Assembly: GCA_022842725.1 (NCBI GenBank)
Contig: JALHOZ010000004.1
Coordinates: 62,001 to 126,000 of the forward strand
Length of the DNA: 64,000 nucleotides
DNA from: Saprospiraceae bacterium
GTDB taxonomy: Bacteria; Bacteroidota; Bacteroidia; Chitinophagales; Saprospiraceae
Reading direction: 5' to 3'
The position numbers and the translations under genes are program-made. How positions within the stretch are numbered: the stretch's first letter is position 1; every line of letters starts with the position of its first letter. The notes under the pieces were generated by a model. It made no database searches, was not told where the DNA came from, and worked only from the letters and a program-made list of their open reading frames with translations. This document shows positions 40,156-49,500 of this stretch, piece after piece.

Positions 40156-40317
40156 TTATTTAATTTTAAGCAATTTATTTTGTTTAATCTTATATATCTT
40201 ATTTATTTCCGCTACAAACCTCCGCCACCCTTCCGGTTTTTCCAAACTTTGACAGAAACGTCTTAGCTTACTTTCCAAAAAAAATAAATTTTGTTCAAAA
40301 AGCGTGTTTGTATTCAT
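40156..40317 (-). CDS. Short ORF coupled to the outer-membrane protein gene (53 aa)
   Basis: The frame gives 53 residues rich in Lys, Phe and aromatic residues (FEQNLFFLESKLRRF, WRRFVAEINKIYKIK) and ends 2 bp before the start of the outer-membrane protein. An exact -7 box (TAGTTTTG on the minus strand, 40338-40345) sits 20 bp before its ATG, so it would be the first ORF of the transcript. It may be a leader peptide or a fragment; no family was recognised. Confidence 0.4.
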   Translation of the reverse strand: MNTNTLFEQNLFFLESKLRRFCQSLEKPEGWRRFVAEINKIYKIKQNKLLKIK

Positions 40318-40530
40318 ATTGCTACCTTATGCTCCAACAAAACTAAAAAAGATTTTTGAATGGTGGAAGGTTTTTAAAAGAATTTTAAAAACGTTTAATT
40401 TTTCGAAGGAAGGAAATCACCTTTGTTTTAATTGTTGAATTTGTAAGATTTGTAAAAGTTAGGGAGAGGCGGCACACGGAAGATCGATAGCTGCGTGGAC
40501 GATTTTATGAGTTGACGATTTGATAAGTTG

Positions 40531-40818
40531 GGTCGATGTGTTTTCGACCAAGGTGCGCCCTGAAAGGCGACCCTTGAGCGAAAACAGTTTGAAGGACAAA
40601 TCGAAATCAGGGAAAATAAAACACAGTTTTTGTCTCCAAACCCCGCTCAGCGGTCTTCGTTCCTCAGCTCGCCGGTCGATGTATTACCGGCCAACTTCGT
40701 CCTGGTTTTACCCCGACCCTGGAACCCCGGACGATGATGGCCTCGGATTGTCTATTTTACTGAAATTTTATTACTGAAATCCATTTTTGATGCTCCCTTC
40801 AGGGGTTCGGGGTAAACG
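40531..40818. repeat. Structured, MITE-like segment
   Basis: Nested inverted repeats fill this segment: GGTCGA / TCGACC (40531-40549), TTTTCG / CGAAAA (40541-40584) enclosing CAAGG / CCTTG and CGCC / GGCG, CCGC / GCGG (40643-40653) and GCCGGT / ACCGGC (40671-40691). The sequences TTTTACCCCGACCCTG (from 40705) and CAGGGGTTCGGGGTAAA (to about 40817) are imperfect inverted copies that bracket about 110 bp. Confidence 0.45.
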
Positions 40819-40852
40819 CCAAAAATGAACGGAAAATACTTAAACCAAATCT

Positions 40853-40979
40853 AAGAACGCAGGGCTAACGTCCCTCTAATTACACCTTATGATTTTTCTA
40901 TTAAGACATCAGGGCTACGCCCCTCAAATTGTCGTTTTTGGATCGTTCTACTAAGATATCAGGGCTACGCCCCTTTTAA
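40853..40979. repeat. Dispersed intergenic repeat, copies 2-4
   Basis: A degenerate copy (AACGCAGGGCTAACGTCCCTC) near 40855-40880, a near-identical long copy at 40903-40951 and a short copy (ATATCAGGGCTACGCCCC) at 40957-40975 lie side by side. Confidence 0.7.
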
Positions 40980-41006
40980 AGATAACCAGAAAACCATAAG
41001 AATTAA

Positions 41007-41177
41007 CGCACAAAAATCAGAGCTTGTGCGTCACCCTTCCATTTCAAGGGATGACTGAATGGTCTTGACTGCAAGGAAGAAAATGAGTGAACAATTTCAC
41101 TCATTAATGAAGGAACCACAAACAATGGCTTGTGGCGTGATAAAATGGGTAAAAACGATTCAATGCGCAGCATTGAA
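41007..41177. other. Run of six short hairpins
   Basis: Consecutive perfect inverted repeats are CGCACAA / TTGTGCG (41007-41030), CCCTT / AAGGG (41034-41050), CTTG / CAAG (41064-41075), AATGAGTG / CACTCATT (41082-41105), CCACAA / TTGTGG (41116-41135) and TTCAATG / CATTGAA (41159-41177), each with a loop of 4-10 nt. Confidence 0.6.
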
Positions 41178-41253
41178 TATCTGGACTTCCTCAACAAAGT
41201 AAAGACAAAGATGAGTTAAAAACAAATAGTCTATTCATTACACAAAGTTATTT

Positions 41254-43386
41254 TTAAAAAGTATACACCACTTCTTCACTAAATTCGCTCTGTTTTCCAT
41301 CCTGATCGACTACCTTAACACGATATTTTACGATGTCCCCTTTTTTGATTTTGATATCTTCAAATGAGGTCTGACCTTTTACAATTTTGTAAGTAATATA
41401 ACCTGTTTCATTTATATTTTTGTAAATACTGAAATTGACATTGGTTTGATTCTGGTAATTCCATTGTAACCTGGCTGCCTTTTTATCTTCAGTCAGACTG
41501 ACAGTTAGATTGGTAACAGGCTCGATAATTTTTCTGTAATAGGATTTTAATGTCAGAACACCGGCATCAGGTGAGATCAAACCGGCATCATCTACGGCAT
41601 AAACCCTGTAACTGTATGTTTTGCCCGCTTTTACATTTTTATCCACATAAGTATTAACATCTAATCGGACGCCTTCAAACTTATTGATTATTTCAAATTT
41701 TGTATCTCTTCCTTCTTCTTTTCTTTCAAGAACATGAGCTACCACGTCTATAGACTTACTAGTGTTCCATTGCAACATAATTCCGTCTTTTGTCACTTCA
41801 GAAACACCAAAAACGGGAGACACCGGGGCGATCAAATCCGGCTTTTGCAAGGTTAAAACCTCTGAAAACTCAGAATGATTCATCCGGTTGTCCACAGCTT
41901 TAAGTTTGATATAAATTTTTTCAGTTAAAACATTCAGAGGAATTTTCCCTTGCCAAACTGTGTCTGCCGTTGGGTGTCCGTTTTGGCGATGAAAATTAAA
42001 TTCATTGTTGTTATTCAAATATAAATAATAACCTCTCAAATCTAATTCTTTGTTTTGATTCCAGGTTACCGTGATTAACCCTGTGGTATCTATTTTTCCT
42101 TGTAGTTTTAAGGGTGCCAAAGGTGGAAAACTATCGATAAAATTTCCAATATGAGGCTCACTCACTGTTGGATTTCCTTCTTTGTCATATATACCTATAA
42201 AGTAATAATTTATAAATAATTCATTAAATGTTGTATCAATAAATGTTCTGGTTTTGGGATCCAATGGCGCTGCTGTCAACTCCATAAATCCTTTGTCAAC
42301 CTCGTTACTTCTCGAAATTCTTATGCCGGCAATATCTTTGTCATTCGGATTGAGCTCCCAGGATATTTTCATGGTTCCCGGGCCTACATATTCTGATTTA
42401 ATATTTTTGGGAGGGGTCGGTGGTGTCCTGTCTTTTGAATGTATAATGATGGGGTCAGACAAAGGCCCTGTATTTGAAAAATAGGTAATGCCCTGTATTT
42501 TATAATATTGATCCACATAGTTTTGACGTGTACTATCCGGAAACACAAATTTTGTAGAATCTTTATAGGCTGTAAAAACAACTGGAATCGGTGTATACAA
42601 TTGATACGTTTTCCCTTTGTCAAAACTTTTATAAATATTGAAACTGGAGTAATATTCCGCGTAATAAGGTTTATCCCAAAAGACTTCGAGGTACTTGTCA
42701 CTTTGTATAGTGTCATTAAGCACTACCTTTGGAAATTCGGCTATCTTGTTTGTAAATACATAGGCCAGGCCCTGATCGACAAATTCCTCTGATGCAGGTA
42801 GTAAGGGAATAATACGATATACATATATTTTATTAGGTTCTACGGTTTTGTCTTCAAACCGCAATGCTGCAGTATTTCCTGCCAATGCAGAGTATCCTGT
42901 TGCAAAAATGCATGCAGTAAAATAATTATTGAGTTGGTCGTCCATAATTTCCAGATTTTCAATACTAAAGGGTTTATATTGGTATTCTCCGTGGATGGAC
43001 TGACCTGCCACCATTAACATAGTATCTGTAGGGTTTTGTAATGCTAAAACTTTCCATTTTTCAAGACTTAATGGCTTTAACGAATCGGCCAAAGTTACAA
43101 ATTGCAGTTTTTCATTCTTAGTGGAATCTATCTCTGCTCTCTCAACTTTATATCCGTAATAATTGAGTTTTTTCCAGGTACCTGGTGATGGTGGAACCCA
43201 CCTTAATACAACCTTTCCTTTTTCAAGATATTCTCCTTTACATTTTATAAAAGCAGTTTCTTTAGCTGTGGTATCATTTAGGGTGGCGTTGGTATTGGTC
43301 TGCCCCATTACATTACCAAAAGTATGTAAAAAAATGAATGTAATGATTATTATTTTCCCAATGAAAGGATCAATTATTTGTTTCAT
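41254..43386 (-). CDS. Secreted protein with fibronectin type III repeats
   Basis: The 710-residue protein has a signal peptide (residues 1-28) and a chain of about five fibronectin type III domains, recognised by repeated patterns such as KISWELNPNDKDIAGIRISR, ITVTWNQNKELDLRGYYLY, IMLQWNTSKSIDVVAHVLERK and ARLQWNYQNQTNVNFSIYK. The last Fn3 ends close to the C-terminus without a clear T9SS domain. It is the last gene of the surface locus, but a strong 16-bp hairpin separates it from the giant gene. Fn3 chains act as spacers or binding arms in surface proteins. Confidence 0.85.
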   Translation of the reverse strand: MKQIIDPFIGKIIIITFIFLHTFGNVMGQTNTNATLNDTTAKETAFIKCKGEYLEKGKVVLRWVPPSPGTWKKLNYYGYKVERAEIDSTKNEKLQFVTLADSLKPLSLEKWKVLALQNPTDTMLMVAGQSIHGEYQYKPFSIENLEIMDDQLNNYFTACIFATGYSALAGNTAALRFEDKTVEPNKIYVYRIIPLLPASEEFVDQGLAYVFTNKIAEFPKVVLNDTIQSDKYLEVFWDKPYYAEYYSSFNIYKSFDKGKTYQLYTPIPVVFTAYKDSTKFVFPDSTRQNYVDQYYKIQGITYFSNTGPLSDPIIIHSKDRTPPTPPKNIKSEYVGPGTMKISWELNPNDKDIAGIRISRSNEVDKGFMELTAAPLDPKTRTFIDTTFNELFINYYFIGIYDKEGNPTVSEPHIGNFIDSFPPLAPLKLQGKIDTTGLITVTWNQNKELDLRGYYLYLNNNNEFNFHRQNGHPTADTVWQGKIPLNVLTEKIYIKLKAVDNRMNHSEFSEVLTLQKPDLIAPVSPVFGVSEVTKDGIMLQWNTSKSIDVVAHVLERKEEGRDTKFEIINKFEGVRLDVNTYVDKNVKAGKTYSYRVYAVDDAGLISPDAGVLTLKSYYRKIIEPVTNLTVSLTEDKKAARLQWNYQNQTNVNFSIYKNINETGYITYKIVKGQTSFEDIKIKKGDIVKYRVKVVDQDGKQSEFSEEVVYTF

Positions 43387-43433
43387 TTGAATATTTTTAT
43401 TTTTCTTTTAATGGTAAAATGGAATCTATGATA

Positions 43434-43479
43434 AAAAATAATCATGGTTTTATATAGAATATTAACCATGATTATTTTT
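43434..43479 (-). terminator. Strong hairpin after the giant gene
   Basis: A perfect 16-bp stem (AAAAATAATCATGGTT / AACCATGATTATTTTT) with a 14-nt loop starts 24 bp past the stop of the giant gene. The A/T-rich ends make it a terminator in either direction; the Fn3 gene downstream would then depend on read-through or on its own promoter. Confidence 0.75.
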
Positions 43480-43502
43480 ATGTCGCTTTCATTTTTTTTA
43501 AA

Positions 43503-46500
43503 TTAATAGGTAAATGAATAGTTATACCTGCTTCCCTTGTCAGTCCCGCCATTGACATTTGGAAATCTGTACCTCATGGTGAATTGGTGATTTACTCCTG
43601 ACACAGGTCGCATGGTATCGACCATTTGGTTTATTGTCAACAAACAGGTACGGTCAAATTCACTTCTTTCTGATGCTGACATCAGATCTCTGACAGGTGC
43701 ATTAGAAAACGGATTCACAGACACCCTTGTCATTTGAAATCTTCTCATGGCTGTTTGCATGGTGATCAGCGAACCAAGACCTTCGGAATGTGCATTGTAC
43801 AATAGCAAAGCATTTGCTGATGTCCCGCGGGAAATCCAGCCTGCCGGTAAAATGCCTGCTGTACCCCCTAGTCCGAAATCATTTCTCATATAAGCAAGAA
43901 ATCCACCTGTTAAAACTACAGCATCTCTGAAGTTATTTGCTAATTCTGCCTGAGTGAGTGGTCCTGTTGAAAAGTGAACATTTCTGCCTGTGGTGACAAA
44001 TCTTACCATCCTGTTGTTGAAATTAGTTTCAGAATGGTTACTTATAATATATGGCAATGAACTTATCAGAATATTTCTGCTTCTTACTTGTTCTCTTACC
44101 TGTTGAGCTCTTGAAAATCTGTCATAAATTTCCCGTTGGAATTGAGTCCTTAAATAGGTATTTTGAACAAAATCCGGATCATACAAATCACCTACCATAG
44201 CGATATTGCCATTGACCCCAAACTCAATGCTGCCTTCCGGCCGGTAAGTTTTTACACCTCTGGTGGCAGGGCTGATAAAAGCTTCGTTATCCAACCACTC
44301 GAAGTCTTCATCCATCGGACTACTCAGATACTTAACATCTATTCCCCATGCCGGTCTGTTTTCCACCGTCCAATCACTCCTTTCAGCATTCATTTTTGCC
44401 TGCAAAGTATTGTACAAAGAAGTTTTAAAATAAAAGGCATAAATCTCCTTCTCGCCACGATTGACATTGCCCTGAGGAAGCCGCACTTTGCTGACTATTC
44501 CATCAAGATTTACTGTTCCTGCATCTCCGGCAGAAAGATTTCCATAATTGGTAATGGTAACATTTTTGACAGGTCTGCCATTGACACCAAATCGTGGGGT
44601 GGAAGGCACTATCGGATTGTATCTGATCAATTGTGCACAATATATTCTATTGGGCGCCAGCCTTGACACATCGAATGTGACTCCCTGATTACTACCAAAT
44701 AATTCTGCCGGTGAGGTTATGGTATCTCTGTCTGATGTAAATCTGACATAAAATCTATCCGTTTGGGGTGTCGAAGCTACTGCAGAAGCGGGATTACCAC
44801 TTCTCGTAAGAGGTGTAAGCGCTCTGTTATTGCTGAATGTAGCTCTGATAATACCTCTATTTGCAAAAGTTTCTCCCTTTAAAAAGTTTCTTTGATTTAA
44901 GTAAGGGTAGGTAAAATCAATAATCTCGTTGGAAAGTATATCCGGTTCGAGGCCTGTGGTAAAAGTCAGTAAAGTATCATTTTTAAATGGTACAGAACTG
45001 CCTGGTCTGGCAGGCACATCTGTATATCTGCCAAATTTTCTCTCGCCGATTCTGCATTCAATTTTAACGAAATGAGTCATATTTGAGGCAAGTGGCCGAC
45101 TGAATGTTTTTGTGAGGACTTTATTTTCATTACTCCATTCCTCTCCTGACACAGGCACTATAATACCTGTAACCGAGCTTTCTCTGATTTCCATATACCT
45201 TACATATGGTTTGAAAATTCTGATCACAGGCGGATCCCCCTGAAGAACCATTTCAGGAAATTCATAATCTCTCTCCATTTCCACTGCAAAAGCACCACTG
45301 ACGTCAGTATAAACGCTGACATCTCTTGCACCTCTGTTTGGACTGACATCTTCAATTAAATCTATTCCTGAAAATGGATTACCAAGAGTGGGCAGACATA
45401 CTGTACCGAGTTCAGACCTAAAATTACATGATCCACTATGTCCCATTACATCATACCTGAAATGTCCTCTTGCAGAAAACCAATCCGGACCTAACAATCC
45501 TCCTTGCATCAATATGGCGGCCGCTCCTTTGAAAATTTCTATTTTTAAATCAGGAACAAAATATGGAATTCCTAATCCGAATGAACCCCTGATTCCTGCA
45601 TACATCTGACCGGTAGCGTACCAAAAATTATTGTTTGCACCGGGTCTGATATCAGAACCCGCACAGCGCCTTTGGCCAGTATTATCTTGAGTTACATTTA
45701 TGTCAAAACCCAAAACAAATTGTAAGTCAAAATAAAATGGGGGCAAAGGTACAGGAGGAATATTTAGTGCCAGAGACATGCCCAAGGCAAAGCCATCTCC
45801 GGTGGCAGCCGTTTCATCTCTGGGTGCACCATTCAAAAATGATGCAGGATCTCCGTCAGCTGACCGTATAGGTTCTCTCATACCTGCAGCTTCATAAAAT
45901 ATAGACATAAATCTTTCGTCAGGCTCCGGCATAGTCAAAGGTATACCATTGCCAATCATAATGTAGGATTTTAATTCTGCAATGGTCTGACCTCCGATTG
46001 CTAATTGTAACCCACAATACCTTCCTGGCTCAGGTCTTCCCATATAGAAATACCAATAACCTGTATTATTAACTAAAAATTCAGCTCTGACTGCATAACC
46101 TCCTTCTCCGACTCCTGATAAAATAGGAGAATTAAATGGTACTTTCACTTTTAAATTAAAATAGCCATCGAAAGTAAAACTGCCATCACCCGGCATTCTT
46201 AAATTGACTCCAAACTCGCCAGACAGCGGATCTTCTGATTCTCCCCTCAATGCTGCCATACTGATTCCATCGGACATAACTCTGAAATTGCCGTTGATAC
46301 CTATATGAATTAATCCTGAAGACTCACTGAATACAGCACTTAATGAAGCGTCAAGATTATAAGCCTTACCCATATCGTTTGATCCAAGTATGACGGTAAA
46401 TCTCAAACCCAAAGCAATATCATGATCTGGTCTGTACCTTGCATGTACACTTGCATCCGGAGTGTATGTCCTGAAACTTGATTCACCGGGTGGTGTGTCA

Positions 46501-49500
46501 TCACCTTCACCTTCTTCACCATTTCGTGGTTGTGACCCATCGAAATCAGCAACTGAAGCTGTGCTCGGCAAAAGAAATGAGTCCTGACTCATTCTGTGCC
46601 AAAATCCTCCTCCTACACCAAATAAGCTTACACCTGACATAATGGTAATACCTGAAGAAATATAAGCCATACCATCCACATAAAAATAATCAAACCATCC
46701 CGCACTGCCATGACTATAACTTCCTGATGTAGCCTTAAAGGTTCCGAAATTGGCATTGATATCCAATCCAATTTTAGTTCCCATATTAAATTCCATGGTA
46801 ATGCCACCTCTTACACCTTCAGATCTTCCATTAATACCCTCAATGACTTGATCACTATCTTTATAAAACTCCACGCAGCCGGCAATCTTAACATCAGAAG
46901 CCATCACATTCAGACAAATTTTTCGTAAGTCTATACCTGTAACATCAAATCGATCAAAATTATCTCCGAAACTCAACCCGATATCAATCAAAGCAGAAGC
47001 TGAAAACCCTCCATCTCCGGAACCAAGAGTGATATATGGTTCGATACTGACTTTTTCATTAGCAAAACTTAATTGACGCAGACCGATAGGAAAGCCACCC
47101 AAATCAGACTCTGTATCTGATTCTCCCGGTCTTGGACCGTCATCATCATCGTCATCATCATCACCTCCGGTCAAACCCCGGCCTCTTCCTCTCCAGGTCC
47201 TGCCTCCATCCAAAGAAAATGCAAAAACAGAATCAATCATACCACCGGAAGTATTCACTCTTAAATTTTGAATGGCGATCGATGGCAGATTAAAACTTTG
47301 ATTCATTTGAGATTCTCCGCTTGCTCTTCTGGGAGCATGGGTATTACTAAATCCAAAGGTAGCACACAAGTTGACCTCAATGTAATTAGAGTCTCCCATA
47401 GACGCTCTAAGGTATGTATTGTCCGTTATGACAGCTTGAGCCATCGCTATGGGAATGGTAAGATTTCCGTCCGGTCTGGCCTGAATGACCACATTATTTC
47501 CCCGGGAGGTCAACAAAAGGTTGGCGCTGTATTTTACATATTGTGTCCGCTCTGCTATGGGAAGGCCTACCTTGCCGGAAAAACCCAGTTTCCTGGGATT
47601 ATTTTGCACCATCACAAATTGTACCGTGTCTAAGGAAGCAGACCATCCGTTAAATGTGCTGGCTTCATCCGATTCTGTCCATCGAGCAATATTCGTAGCA
47701 TAAATATTAAAGCTGATGTCAGGGTCTATGATCAGGCCTTCTACCGTAAATGTGAGCCTATCTCCACCATCAGCTTTCAAGGCATGCGGTGTCCTGATTT
47801 GTAAGCTTTGCATATAAAAACCCTTCCATGTATTTTCCATGCCACCCGCATTAAATGCAGCATGATTATAACCTGCAGGAAGATTCCTTCTCAGTCCGGC
47901 AGGATTAGATCGATCGGATAGGTCAAAAGAAACACCTGTAGCCTGGAATGACCAATTCGGCAAATCAACTGCCTGAAATCTGTCTATTTCTAATTGAATT
48001 AACGCATTGATACCCTGATCGAGCCTCACACTAAACTGACCTCTTACTTTTACCGTACTTGTAGTGTCAATAGTTCCATCAGGTTTTTCAGGAAGTAATA
48101 CCGATCTGTCAAAAAGGACACTTCCGGCTAAGTTTAATGCTCTGAACCCATTACAATCAAATTCCACAGAGGTAACATAAGTTTCTTCCGTTCTTCCATC
48201 TGCTCCGTTAATTCTGAATTCATGACCATTACCTAAGGGAAAATTGATATCTCTGGGTAAGAACAATTTGACATCATTGGCCGGTCCCCCATTTGTAATA
48301 CAAACCTTCGAACCAAGAGAAATCGCACCACCGGCAACTTCTATTTCAGGTATTTCCAAATTGACTACCAAATGCATAAAAGCTGTATCTTTTCTGAATA
48401 CCATTTCCGGAATACCCACAATAATGGTTCGTCCATCAATTTCTCTGTCTATGCCTATAGGCAAGGTAGTCGTCTGATCAGAAGCCAATATTCTTACCAA
48501 CTTATTGCCTGCGACAACCATACTTTCTATTGCCCTGGCCTGGTGATCTCCGATGTTCAGTAATTGGCCTAATTCGTGCATTCTGGTATTTATCTCAGGC
48601 AATCCATCATCTTTTTTTAAGGTAATTTCACCACTTACCATTTGACCTGAATTATTGACTCTAACACTTGAAAAATCACATTCCAATTTTACATTATTAA
48701 GCCATGGAATTTGTACTGTACCTTCTCCGGTGAGACTGTTTACATCACCATTGCTCTCCGTAACGGTAAAGGTAAAACCGGCAGCCCGGAAAGTCTCCGT
48801 AGTCCTTGGCCCTCTTACAGGCTCATTGTCAGTAATGGCAGGAAATGTACAGGGAGCTGAGCAGGCTGATTCTTCCGGTGATTCCTCTGATTCAGTACCA
48901 CCTGTACCCGATACACCATCCGGGGAGATCGTAAAACTCCGGATCGCACTGGCATGATATATCATGTCATCCGTAATATTGATACCCTCCATGTGGGGAT
49001 TGATCACATTAACAGAAGCAGGATCTCTCAACCAGACTACTCTCCAGAAATAATCCCCGTTGGTACCCAGAGTGGTGGTTGTATTCAAATCCTTGTACAC
49101 CTTTGCTGACACATCGTCTTCATCAATACGTAATTCAGGAGAAGTATCATATGTTGGTGAAAATGATTGGATCACAGGGTTGTCTACATCAAATGTTTCA
49201 CCGGAATTGGTGACATTGGCCTGAATTTTTTTGACTTGCGAATACACCATACTTTCAGGAGTAAAATCCCGGCTGGTTGCTATCTGTAAAACACATTTTT
49301 CAACGATGTGTAACGGAAGTACGGTTGGTGTCGAACCTTGAACCGTGGTATACATTTTATAAGGTGGCACCAACCGGGAAGGAGGCGTACCGGTATTAAA
49401 ACCAAATCCGACTACTCCGGGCGCTATGTCCAAACCTTCTTCCGGGAATAAGAGTTGTGGCTTGGGCATTCCCGCAACCCCGTAATTGCCGGAAAATTCA

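Larger units (their letters stand above)
40318..41253. other. Gene-free region rich in hairpins and repeats
   Basis: No convincing gene is seen in these 0.94 kb. The stretch holds a mosaic of inverted repeats, copies of the dispersed ATCAGGGCTACGCCCC repeat and a chain of six short hairpins near its right end, each described separately. Confidence 0.6.

Noticed and set aside
40520-40777. 85-codon frame on the plus strand in the hairpin-rich region
   Set aside because: It runs through several inverted repeats, has no promoter or family match, and its composition is not protein-like.
47268-47633. 121-codon frame antisense to the giant gene
   Set aside because: Shadow of a strongly coding strand without independent support.
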